This document shows, in pieces, positions 1-6,278 of a stretch of 12,701 nucleotides of DNA. This DNA comes from a bacterium (GTDB taxonomy: Bacteria > Armatimonadota > HRBIN16), in assembly GCA_025057335.1 (NCBI GenBank), contig JANWXG010000054.1, forward strand, positions 1 through 12,701, in the 5' to 3' direction. Below the pieces are notes generated by a model. The model did no database searches. It was not told where the DNA came from and saw only the letters and a list, made by a program, of their open reading frames with translations. Each line of letters starts with the position of its first letter. Positions within the stretch are counted from its first letter, which is position 1. Both the position numbers and the translations under genes were made by a program.

Positions 1-60
1 CTCATCCTGGTGCATCTGTTTTTCTCGGCGATGCGCGAACGCATTGCGGGGCGGGTGTAA
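1..60 (+). CDS. C-terminal end of an unidentified protein (partial)
   Basis: The first 60 bases read in frame 1 as 19 codons followed by TAA. The visible tail is LILVHLFFSAMRERIAGRV: a short hydrophobic stretch and then a basic end. This would suit the last membrane helix of a permease-like protein, but 19 residues are too few to name a family. The gene starts outside the window. It runs in the same direction as the PEBP lipoprotein gene 139 nt downstream and could share a transcript with it. Confidence 0.5.
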   Translation, partial: LILVHLFFSAMRERIAGRV

Positions 61-104
61 CGACAGGCGTGCCCTTAGGGCTGATTGCCCAACAGGGAAA
101 AGAG

Positions 105-130
105 GAGCAGTGAGGCAATCCTCTCTGCTC
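105..130. other. Hairpin-forming inverted repeat between the partial gene and the PEBP gene
   Basis: GAGCAG-T-GAGG (105-115) and CCTC-T-CTGCTC (120-130) form an 11-position stem with one T-T mismatch and a CAAT loop. No run of T follows on the plus strand, so it does not qualify as an intrinsic terminator for the upstream gene. It may still be an RNA 3'-end or processing structure. The rest of 61-199 shows only the ribosome binding site of the next gene. Confidence 0.3.
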
Positions 131-199
131 AGCAGGAGAAGCGCGCTTTCCCCGCGAAGCTGTACCTGCTGAAGAGCGCCATCCCTGCAGAGGTGTGAT

Positions 200-748
200 A
201 TGCGACGCACGGTCATCGCTATGCTTGTGCTGGCGCTGCTCGCTTCGTGCCAGAGCCGCCAGACATCCGTGCAGAAGGGAGGTGCCAGAATGGACATCCG
301 CCTCACCAGCACCGCTTTCCCCGAGGGGGGCATGATTCCCAAGAGGTACACCTGTGATGGCGAGGATGTGTCGCCTCCGCTGACTTGGGACAACGTGCCT
401 GAGGGAACGAAGAGCTTCGCCCTCATCTGCGATGACCCCGACGCCCCGATGGGCACCTGGGTGCACTGGGTGTTGTTTAACCTGCCTGCTGATGTGCGCA
501 GCCTGCCCGAGGCAGTACCGCCCGACAAGGAGCTGCCCAGCGGGGCAAGGCAGGGCACCAACGACTTCCGCAAAATCGGCTACGGCGGTCCCTGTCCGCC
601 GAGCGGCACGCATCGCTACTACTTCAAGCTCTACGCCCTGGACACGATGTTAGACCTGCCAGCAGGGTGTAGCAAAGCGCAGCTGCTCAAGGCGATGGAT
701 GGGCACGTGCTGGCAGAAGGACAGTTGATGGGTAAGTACAGTAGGTGA
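200..748 (+). CDS. YbhB/YbcL-type PEBP (Raf kinase inhibitor-like) lipoprotein
   Basis: This 182-residue protein belongs to the bacterial phosphatidylethanolamine-binding protein family (YbhB/YbcL). The family has a small beta fold with a conserved anion-binding pocket, and its physiological ligand in bacteria is unclear. Family marks are CDDPDAP (77-83), WVHW (87-90) and YGGPCPPSGTHRYYF (128-142) with His138. The N-terminus (residues 1-17) is a lipoprotein signal: two Arg, a hydrophobic core, then LASC with Cys17 as the lipidation site, so the long form should be membrane-anchored outside the cytoplasm. The ATG at 200 has AGAGGTG (189-195) upstream. A second ATG at 290 (Met31) has a stronger Shine-Dalgarno, GGAGGTG (278-284), five bases upstream. 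It begins exactly at the conserved domain and would give a 152-residue cytoplasmic form. The gene is convergent with the URO-D-like gene, 53 nt away. Confidence 0.9.
   Translation: MRRTVIAMLVLALLASCQSRQTSVQKGGARMDIRLTSTAFPEGGMIPKRYTCDGEDVSPPLTWDNVPEGTKSFALICDDPDAPMGTWVHWVLFNLPADVRSLPEAVPPDKELPSGARQGTNDFRKIGYGGPCPPSGTHRYYFKLYALDTMLDLPAGCSKAQLLKAMDGHVLAEGQLMGKYSR
278..292 (+). promoter_or_regulatory. Strong internal ribosome binding site and ATG inside the PEBP gene
   Basis: GGAGGTG at 278-284 sits five bases before an in-frame ATG at 290-292. Its match and spacing are better than those of the annotated start at 200. Translation from here would skip the lipoprotein signal and keep the whole PEBP domain. 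Either this is the true start, making the upstream signal-like stretch fortuitous, or the gene has two starts. The clear lipobox argues that the upstream start is also real. Confidence 0.5.
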
Positions 749-801
749 TGGTGCCGTCGCCGGCGGCGGTCACTGTCGTGCGGGGCGAGGACATCCCCTG
801 C

Positions 802-1899
802 TCAGGAGGGCGGGAGAGGATATTTTCCATACTCCCGACATGCCTCGTAGAAGGCAAGCACGTTCTCCAGAGGAGTAGCCGGGTTGACCTCGCTAGAGGA
901 GCCGATGAAAAATCCCCCTCCTGGCGCAGCGACCTGCATAGCGTGTCGTACCGCGCGCCGAATCTCCTCCAGCGTTCCCAGAGGGAGCAGCTGGGAACAG
1001 TCGATACCCCCCACGAGAATCAACCTGCGCCCGTAACGTCGTTTCAGGGGTTCCAGCTCCATGCCTGCAATCGGCTCTAGGGGGTTCAAGCCATCGATGC
1101 CCGCCTCCAGCAGGTCGTCCAAGATTTGCCACAGGTTACCGTCGCTGTGGAAGATGACCTTGATGCCTGCCTGGTGCAGAGGCTCAATGCATCGCTTCAG
1201 CATCGGCAGGAACGTACGCCGAAGGAAGGCGGGAGAGAACAGCAGACCGTTTTTGTAGGCGATGTCGTCGCCGATGAAGTGCAGGGGACAGAGCTGTTCT
1301 TCCGCTGCGACTCTGGCGAAGCGGTAGGCGCTCTCCCCCTCCAGCTCCAGCAAGGCTTCTACTTCGTGTGGAGCGTCGTAAATGGCGTAGGCAAATCGCT
1401 CCTGCCCCATGAGACCGTAAGCAGCGTGGAAGCCACTGCCCGTTGGCGGCACGAACATCGTGTACGGCGCGAAACGCCTCTGCTCCTCGCGTATCCAGGC
1501 GACCCACTGCGTGCGCAGCCACTCCCAGGATATCGGCTCTGCCTGTTTCAGATGCGCGCGTAGCTCCTCTACGCTCTGGATTTCGTAATGCACCTTCCAG
1601 GCGGTCTGACCGCGCACGAGATGTTGACCCCGCCCCTCCCCGATGACGCTTCCCTCCTCGGTCGGCTCGAACGAGCGACCGTAGCCACGGCAGAGGTCGA
1701 TGCCCAGCCCGTGATAGACCCGCACTATCGCTGTCGCGTAGTCGTCGCCGGGCTGCTGGAAATACTTCACGACGGCAGGGTTGTCGATGTAGTCCCATAT
1801 CGGCACGCGGTCGCCCTCGCGGAAGTGCATGGACGCCTCGATGCGCTGCCAAACCGCCTCGTGGAGTTCGCCTCCGTAGCCCGGTGAAGGACGTAGCAT
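802..1899 (-). CDS. Uroporphyrinogen decarboxylase (URO-D) superfamily protein
   Basis: A 365-residue URO-D-fold TIM-barrel protein. The superfamily includes haem-pathway HemE and corrinoid-dependent methyltransferases such as MtaA, MtbA and CmuA. Visible family segments are DRVPIWDYIDN (30-40), GDDIAYKNG (210-218), a long FSPAFLRRTFLPML stretch (221-234), IFHSDGN (249-255), LNPLEP (271-276) and LVGGIDCSQLLPLGT (295-309). The HxCG zinc motif of the methyltransferases reads H251-S-D253-G, without the Cys. No haem or corrinoid gene is nearby, so a HemE role is unlikely and the substrate cannot be named. The start is the ATG at 1899, preceded by AGAGGAG with about 9 nt spacing. An upstream ATG (1923) and GTG (1974) are in frame but have weaker sites and would add a basic, unconserved leader. 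It is a single-gene unit, divergent from rplS. Confidence 0.8.
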   Translation of the reverse strand: MLRPSPGYGGELHEAVWQRIEASMHFREGDRVPIWDYIDNPAVVKYFQQPGDDYATAIVRVYHGLGIDLCRGYGRSFEPTEEGSVIGEGRGQHLVRGQTAWKVHYEIQSVEELRAHLKQAEPISWEWLRTQWVAWIREEQRRFAPYTMFVPPTGSGFHAAYGLMGQERFAYAIYDAPHEVEALLELEGESAYRFARVAAEEQLCPLHFIGDDIAYKNGLLFSPAFLRRTFLPMLKRCIEPLHQAGIKVIFHSDGNLWQILDDLLEAGIDGLNPLEPIAGMELEPLKRRYGRRLILVGGIDCSQLLPLGTLEEIRRAVRHAMQVAAPGGGFFIGSSSEVNPATPLENVLAFYEACREYGKYPLPPS

Positions 1900-1965
1900 G
1901 TTGATTCTCTCCTCTTCGTACATTCTACGCCGTCCTCTAGCCAATGCCCTGTTTGGTGTTCGCCC

Positions 1966-1995
1966 TTGCCTCACGGCGCAAAGGTTTGGTATACT
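1966..1995 (+). promoter_or_regulatory. Sigma-70-type promoter of the rplS operon
   Basis: The -35 box is TTGCCT (1966-1971), followed by an 18-bp spacer and the -10 box TATACT (1990-1995). TG at 1987-1988 one base before the -10 makes it an extended -10 promoter. Transcription should begin near 2002, about 60 nt before rplS. The promoter lies in the 164-bp gap between the divergent URO-D-like gene and rplS. Confidence 0.65.
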
Positions 1996-2003
1996 GTAGT
2001 GGC

Positions 2004-2033
2004 GCGAACGCGCAGAGCGTTCGCCTGCTTTTT
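2004..2033 (+). promoter_or_regulatory. Terminator-like hairpin at the 5' end of the rplS leader
   Basis: GCGAACGC (2004-2011) and GCGTTCGC (2017-2024) form a perfect 8-bp stem with a 5-nt loop (GCAGA). CTGC and five T (2029-2033) follow. It resembles a short intrinsic terminator but sits only a few bases after the predicted transcription start. It could be an attenuator, a leader structure for L19 feedback, or a 5' stabilising hairpin. L19 leader RNAs are known in some other phyla; I cannot match this one to them. Confidence 0.45.
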
Positions 2034-2063
2034 ATGTTATCCACGTAAGAAGGGGTTGCAAGG

Positions 2064-2426
2064 ATGGCATCGGCACAGCAGATTCTCGCCGAAATCACCA
2101 AAGACCAGCTGCGCACCGACCTGCCAGAGTTCGGTCCGGGCGATACGGTGCGCGTACACGTGAAGGTCGTGGAAGGCAATAAGGAGCGTATTCAGGTGTT
2201 CGAGGGCGTGGTCATCGCCCGCAAGCATGGTGGGATTAATGAGACCTTCACGGTGCGTAAAATCTCGCACGGGGTCGGCGTAGAGCGCGTCTTTATGCTC
2301 CATTCCCCGCGCATCGACAAGATTGAGGTCGTGCGTCGAGGCAAGGTGCGCCGCGCCAAGCTATACTACCTGCGCAAGAAGATTGGCAAAGCTGCACGCA
2401 TCAAGGAACTACGCACACCACGATGA
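2064..2426 (+). CDS. rplS: 50S ribosomal protein L19
   Basis: A 120-residue L19, usual length for the family. L19 sits at the 30S-50S interface of the ribosome. Family sequence is visible throughout: FGPGDTVRVHVKVVEGNKER (23-42), IQVFEGVVIARKHGGINETF (43-62), TVRKISHGVGVERVF (63-77), and a basic end with RRGKVRRAKLYYLRKKIGKAAR. The ATG is preceded by AAGGGG (2050-2055) with 8 nt spacing. It is the first gene of the rplS-lepB-rnhB-yraN operon, and its TGA overlaps the lepB start as ATGA (2423-2426), suggesting coupled translation. Confidence 0.97.
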   Translation: MASAQQILAEITKDQLRTDLPEFGPGDTVRVHVKVVEGNKERIQVFEGVVIARKHGGINETFTVRKISHGVGVERVFMLHSPRIDKIEVVRRGKVRRAKLYYLRKKIGKAARIKELRTPR

Positions 2427-3199
2427 CCGGCGAATGGGTAGAGTGGATAGCGAACATTAATGTTCGCTACGTGTTGCTCATCTCCGCTGTGCTTACCTTG
2501 GTACGCCTGGGGCTGACACCTGGGCATGCCGTACGACGTTTGCCCAACGTTCGGCTTTCCCCTGTGTACAGCCCTAGGCTGTATTCGGTCAATGAGCTCA
2601 TCGAGTCGGCGGTGCTCGCGTTCATCTTGGTTTTTCTGGTCATCCGCCCCTTCGTGGTGCAGGCATTTTACATCCCCTCTGGCTCCATGCGCCCCACACT
2701 GCTGGAACAAGACCGCATTCTGGTAGACAAGTTCACCTTGCGCTTCCGCGAACCGCAGCCAGGGGACATTCTGGTCTTCAAGGCGCCTCCACAAGCCGAC
2801 CTGCGTCAGATAGAATTTATCAAGCGGTGTGTGGGCGTGCCAGGAGACGTTGTGGAGATTCGGGATGGAGTGCTCTATCGCAACGGTCAGCCAGTGCACG
2901 AACCATATATCTCCGCGCCCCCAAACTATGAGATGAAGATTGTGGACGGACGTGTATACGAGATCGACATGCTGGGCACCATCCGTGAGAACCACCAGCC
3001 GATTACTGATCCACGCCTGGACGCCTATATCCGCGAGGCGCCATCCAGCGCCATTCCGCCCGGCAAGCTGCTCATGCTGGGAGACAATCGTCCCGACAGC
3101 AATGACGGTCACAAGTGGGGTTTGCTGGACCGTAGCCGAGTGGTGGGCAAAGCATGGGTGATTTTCTGGCCCCCCCAGCGCATCCGCGTGATACGTTAA
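2423..3199 (+). CDS. lepB: Signal peptidase I
   Basis: This 258-residue type I signal peptidase (S26 family) removes signal peptides from exported proteins at the outer face of the cytoplasmic membrane. Two membrane segments precede the catalytic part: about 17-32 and 61-77. The catalytic Ser is Ser88 in IPSGSMRPTL (84-93). The general-base Lys is Lys134 in EFIKRCVGVPGD (131-142). The C-terminal GDNRPDSNDGHKWG box lies at 220-233. The start is the ATG of the ATGA overlap with rplS, with no good Shine-Dalgarno of its own, so it probably relies on coupling. Its last 46 nt overlap rnhB. The rplS-lepB-rnhB order is conserved in several phyla. Confidence 0.95.
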   Translation: MTGEWVEWIANINVRYVLLISAVLTLVRLGLTPGHAVRRLPNVRLSPVYSPRLYSVNELIESAVLAFILVFLVIRPFVVQAFYIPSGSMRPTLLEQDRILVDKFTLRFREPQPGDILVFKAPPQADLRQIEFIKRCVGVPGDVVEIRDGVLYRNGQPVHEPYISAPPNYEMKIVDGRVYEIDMLGTIRENHQPITDPRLDAYIREAPSSAIPPGKLLMLGDNRPDSNDGHKWGLLDRSRVVGKAWVIFWPPQRIRVIR

Positions 3200-3795
3200 G
3201 CCCGCTAGTCGCTGGCGTGGACGAGGCGGGCAGGGGCTGTTTAGCGGGTCCTGTTGTGGCTGCTTGTGTGGCTTTCGCTTCCGAATACCTGCAGAACGAA
3301 CTGCCTCCGTTTATCCGCGACTCCAAAAAGCTTTCCCCTGTTCAGCGCGAACACGCCTGCCAATGGATATATCGTCATGCGGCGGCGGTGACGGTAGGGC
3401 TGGCAACGGTGGAAGAGATCGAGAGGGTCAATATCCTCAACGCCTCCTTGCTGGCGATGCAGCGTGCGGTTTGTGCCGTCGAGGCGCCTCTGGAGCAGGT
3501 GTTCGTTGACGGTCTGCACCTGCCCGACGGCTTGCCCTGCCCTGCCCAGGCGGTGGTGGATGGCGATGAGCGCATCGCTCTTGTTAGCGCCGCGTCCATC
3601 GTCGCCAAAGTGGTGCGCGACCACTTGATGCTGCAGCTACACCGTCTGTTCCCGCAGTACGGCTTTGCCCAACACAAGGGCTACGGTACTCCTCAGCACC
3701 GCCAGGCGATTGTGCAGTTCGGGTTATGCCCGCTGCATCGCCCCAGCTTCTGCGCCAGCCTGCTACGCCTGCCACTGGAGGGATGTGTTGGATAA
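3154..3795 (+). CDS. rnhB: Ribonuclease HII
   Basis: This 213-residue RNase HII cleaves the RNA strand of RNA-DNA hybrids and removes ribonucleotides misincorporated in DNA. The four carboxylates expected from the family are visible: Asp23-Glu24 in GVDEAGRG (21-28), Asp119 in VFVDG, and Asp138 in VDGDER. RDSKKLS (55-61), SAASIVAKVVRD (145-156) and HKGYGT (174-179) are also typical. The ATG at 3154 is the only ATG, GTG or TTG in frame before the catalytic motif, so the 46-nt overlap with lepB in another frame appears genuine. The Shine-Dalgarno is weak, consistent with coupling to lepB. Its end overlaps the yraN start by 8 nt. Confidence 0.95.
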   Translation: MGDFLAPPAHPRDTLSPLVAGVDEAGRGCLAGPVVAACVAFASEYLQNELPPFIRDSKKLSPVQREHACQWIYRHAAAVTVGLATVEEIERVNILNASLLAMQRAVCAVEAPLEQVFVDGLHLPDGLPCPAQAVVDGDERIALVSAASIVAKVVRDHLMLQLHRLFPQYGFAQHKGYGTPQHRQAIVQFGLCPLHRPSFCASLLRLPLEGCVG

Positions 3796-4135
3796 CAGGC
3801 GAACAGCTCGTCAGGGCGAGGACCTGGCAGCGCAGTTCCTGGATCGTCAGGGGTGCGCTGTGCTGCAGCGGAACTGGCGCTGTCCCTATGGTGAAGTGGA
3901 CATCATCGCCCAGGAGGGCGACACCCTTCTGTTCGTGGAAGTAAAGGCGCGACGGCGGGTAGAGCACGCTCTGCCTCGTGAAGCGGTAGACCTGCGCAAA
4001 CAGGAGCGCCTGCGCCAGTGCGCCGAGATGTACCTGAACCTCTTCTGTCCAGATGCGCCCTGCCGATTCGACGTAGTGGAGGTGTGGTGGCTGCGCGGCA
4101 AAGCGCATGTGCGCTGGCTCAAGGAGGCTTTCTAA
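3788..4135 (+). CDS. yraN: UPF0102/YraN family nuclease-fold protein
   Basis: A 115-residue member of the YraN (UPF0102) family, which has a restriction-endonuclease-like fold; its cellular role is not settled. Visible marks are RQGEDLAAQFL (8-18), NWRCPYGEVDIIA (29-41) with Glu36 and Asp38, and FVEVKAR (49-55) with Glu51 and Lys53. These form a D/E-ExK nuclease-like set. I chose the TTG at 3788 because GGAGGG (3777-3782) lies 5 nt upstream. The GTG at 3785 is possible but too close to that site. The ATG at 3665 would add an unconserved 41-residue stretch inside rnhB. It is the last gene of the operon, and its place after rnhB is commonly seen. Confidence 0.9.
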   Translation: MDNRRTARQGEDLAAQFLDRQGCAVLQRNWRCPYGEVDIIAQEGDTLLFVEVKARRRVEHALPREAVDLRKQERLRQCAEMYLNLFCPDAPCRFDVVEVWWLRGKAHVRWLKEAF

Positions 4136-4230
4136 CGGAGGTGCCCTTTTGGGGGAGAGGGAATCTCCAGCCGATACCGAACTATAACCTAGTGTATATT
4201 CTGCGCCAGCCGCGAAGCGGGGGATAGAGG

Positions 4231-6252
4231 GTGTTGACAACATCGCTGTCTCCAAGGTCACCTCTTTGGCATGCCGTGCTATACAATGCACTGCTGACCC
4301 TCGTATACGTCATGACAGCCAAGCTGGGGCTGTTGTACGGCGTAGTGCATGGGAACGCCACCCTGCTCTGGATCCCCACAGGGCTGTCGCTGGCGGCAGT
4401 GCTGCTGGGCGGATATCGACTCCTGCCAGGAGTGGCGATAGGCGCCTTCCTTACGGTCGCTTCCACCCCAGTGCCGAAATGGGTTGCCTTGTCCGTGTCT
4501 GTAGGTAACACGCTCGAGGCGTTCCTCGGCGCGTTTCTGCTAAGGCGCCTGCCGCACTTCGACCTCTCGCTCCGGCGAGTGCGCGATGTCTGGAGCCTCC
4601 TCCTCTGGGCAGCGGTCGTGAGCACCGTCGCGAGCGCAACGATAGGCGTTTCCAGCCTGTGCGCGTCGGGCGCAGCGAGCTGGGCGCAGTTTCCCAAGAT
4701 ATGGCTGTTATGGTGGCTGGGCAACCTGATGAGCAACGTGGTGGTCGCTCCCATCTTGCTGGTGTGGAGCCAGCCTCCACGCTGGCAGGTAAGCCAGTTA
4801 CTGGAGTTCGCTGTGGTCGTTCTGCTGACCAGCCTCCTCACGCTGGTCGCATTCGGGGGATGGATTGTTTCTAGTAGCGTGCAGCCCTATCCGCTGGCGT
4901 TCATCGTGTTCCCGGCGCTCATCTGGGCAGCACAGCGGTTCGAGCTGCACGGCAGTACTGCCGCCATCGTTGCGGTCGCGGGGTTTAGCACCTGGATGAC
5001 CTTGTCGGAGCGAGGACCGTTTGCGAACTTTGCCCTACAAGAGAGCCTCGCCCTCCTGTGGGTGTTCATCGGGCTGACCACCGTCACGGCGCTTACTATC
5101 GCCTCTTCGGCGAGCGAGCGACGCCACGCTGAAGAGTCGCTGCAGCAAGCTTATGCGCAGATTTACCAGATTATTAACAATGCGCCTGGCGTCGCCATTC
5201 AGGGATATGACCAGGAGGGGCGAGTGGTCTTCTGGAACCGCGCCTCCGAACAGCTGTATGGTTTCCAAGAGCAGCAGGTGTTAGGTAAGCGGTTGGGCGA
5301 GTTCCTACTTTCTGAGCGCGACGCCAGGGAGTTCGAGCGGTTGATACAGGAGGTTGCACGCACGGGTCAACCTGCCCCTCTGCGCGAGTGGGAGACCCAT
5401 ACCGCTTCCGGTACGCTGCGTTACATCATCTCTTCCCTCTTCCCTGTGCAGATGGGAAGGGGGCAGATGCAAATCGTGTGTATGGATGTAGACATCACCG
5501 AGCGGAAACAGCTGGAAGCGCAGCTGCTACGCGCTCAGCGACTGGAAAGCATCGGTCGACTGGCAGGGGGTATCGCACACGACTTCAACAATCTGCTCAC
5601 CGCCATCGCTAGCTACGCGGAGACAGCCCTTGCCCGCCAGCCCCCAGGGCATCCTGCCATAGAGGAGATACAGCGCCTGCTGGACACGGTAGACCGCGCA
5701 GCAGAGCTGGTACACCACCTGCTGGCGTTCGCCAGACAGCAGTCGCTAAAGCCACAACCACTCAACCTAAACCAGCTGCTCCAGCGCACAGTTCCCCTAC
5801 TGCATCGCTTGCTGGGCAAGCAGGTAGACCTGCGTCTGATTACTGACCCCGCGCTTCGAGAGGTGCGCGCCGACCCCACGCAGATGGAACAGGTTCTGCT
5901 CAACCTAGTGATTAACGCGCGCGATGCGATGCCCAGTGGAGGCTTACTCACCGTGGAAACAGCCAACGTCACGCTGGACGCCGAGGCGACTCAGGCGATG
6001 CCCGACCTGTCTCCTGGGGAGTATGTGATGCTCTCGGTGAGCGACACGGGCACGGGCATCCTCCCCGAGCATCTTGACCACATCTTCGAGCCCTTCTTCA
6101 CCACCAAAGGGGAGACAGGGACGGGACTGGGATTGGCAGTGGTGTATGGTGTGGTCAAGCAAAGCGGCGGTCATGTCACGGTGGAGAGCGCACCTGGACG
6201 GGGTACTACCTTCCGCATCTACCTGCCTGCCTTCGCTGGTACAGAGGACTAA
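4231..6252 (+). CDS. MASE1-PAS sensor histidine kinase (orphan)
   Basis: A 673-residue hybrid-free sensor kinase. Residues 1-290 are a multi-helix membrane region matching MASE1, with characteristic LLWIPTGLSLAAVLLGG (45-61), a WWLGNLMSNVVVAPILL block (161-177) and a VFPALIWAAQRF segment (226-237). A PAS domain follows at about 308-425 and ends in DITERKQLEAQL. The HisKA H-box is RLAGGIAHDFNNLL with phospho-acceptor His450. The ATPase domain shows the N-box around Asn562 (LVINARDAMPSGG), G1 at SDTGTGI (604-610) and G2 at GTGLGL (630-635). This HDFNNLL type belongs to the NtrB-like kinase subgroup. There is no receiver domain and no response regulator in the window, so the partner must be elsewhere. 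The start is a GTG with a G-rich site (4219-4223) upstream; TTG at 4234 is an alternative. It lies 95 nt after yraN and may have its own promoter. The signal sensed is unknown. Confidence 0.9.
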   Translation: MLTTSLSPRSPLWHAVLYNALLTLVYVMTAKLGLLYGVVHGNATLLWIPTGLSLAAVLLGGYRLLPGVAIGAFLTVASTPVPKWVALSVSVGNTLEAFLGAFLLRRLPHFDLSLRRVRDVWSLLLWAAVVSTVASATIGVSSLCASGAASWAQFPKIWLLWWLGNLMSNVVVAPILLVWSQPPRWQVSQLLEFAVVVLLTSLLTLVAFGGWIVSSSVQPYPLAFIVFPALIWAAQRFELHGSTAAIVAVAGFSTWMTLSERGPFANFALQESLALLWVFIGLTTVTALTIASSASERRHAEESLQQAYAQIYQIINNAPGVAIQGYDQEGRVVFWNRASEQLYGFQEQQVLGKRLGEFLLSERDAREFERLIQEVARTGQPAPLREWETHTASGTLRYIISSLFPVQMGRGQMQIVCMDVDITERKQLEAQLLRAQRLESIGRLAGGIAHDFNNLLTAIASYAETALARQPPGHPAIEEIQRLLDTVDRAAELVHHLLAFARQQSLKPQPLNLNQLLQRTVPLLHRLLGKQVDLRLITDPALREVRADPTQMEQVLLNLVINARDAMPSGGLLTVETANVTLDAEATQAMPDLSPGEYVMLSVSDTGTGILPEHLDHIFEPFFTTKGETGTGLGLAVVYGVVKQSGGHVTVESAPGRGTTFRIYLPAFAGTED

Positions 6253-6278
6253 ACTGAACCGGCTAGACCGCTCGCAGC

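Noticed and set aside
2..613. Long minus-strand open frame of 203 codons opposite the PEBP gene
   Set aside because: It is antisense to a clear PEBP coding sequence, shows no recognisable domain and is typical of open antisense frames in GC-rich DNA.
749..801. GC-rich near-palindrome (around CGCCGGCG) between the convergent PEBP and URO-D-like genes as a terminator
   Set aside because: The palindrome has no loop and no T run on either strand, so it does not form a standard terminator. The 26-bp gap at 6253-6278 also lacks one.
1184..1852. Arg-rich alternative minus-strand frame inside the URO-D-like gene
   Set aside because: The translation is Arg/Ala-rich and lacks any motif, while the overlapping frame has clear URO-D family sequence.
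2034..2048. Four-codon ORF (MLST) before rplS
   Set aside because: It has no Shine-Dalgarno of its own and is too short to separate from chance.
2366..3112. 248-codon minus-strand frame opposite lepB
   Set aside because: No recognisable domain; it mirrors the strongly conserved signal peptidase gene.
4172..4200. Possible promoter for the histidine kinase (TATATT at 4195-4200)
   Set aside because: The -10-like box has no matching -35 at 16-18 bp, so I did not list it as a feature; read-through from yraN is as likely.
3584..4291. 235-codon minus-strand frame opposite rnhB and yraN
   Set aside because: Both plus-strand genes carry conserved catalytic motifs; the antisense frame has none and also crosses their boundary.
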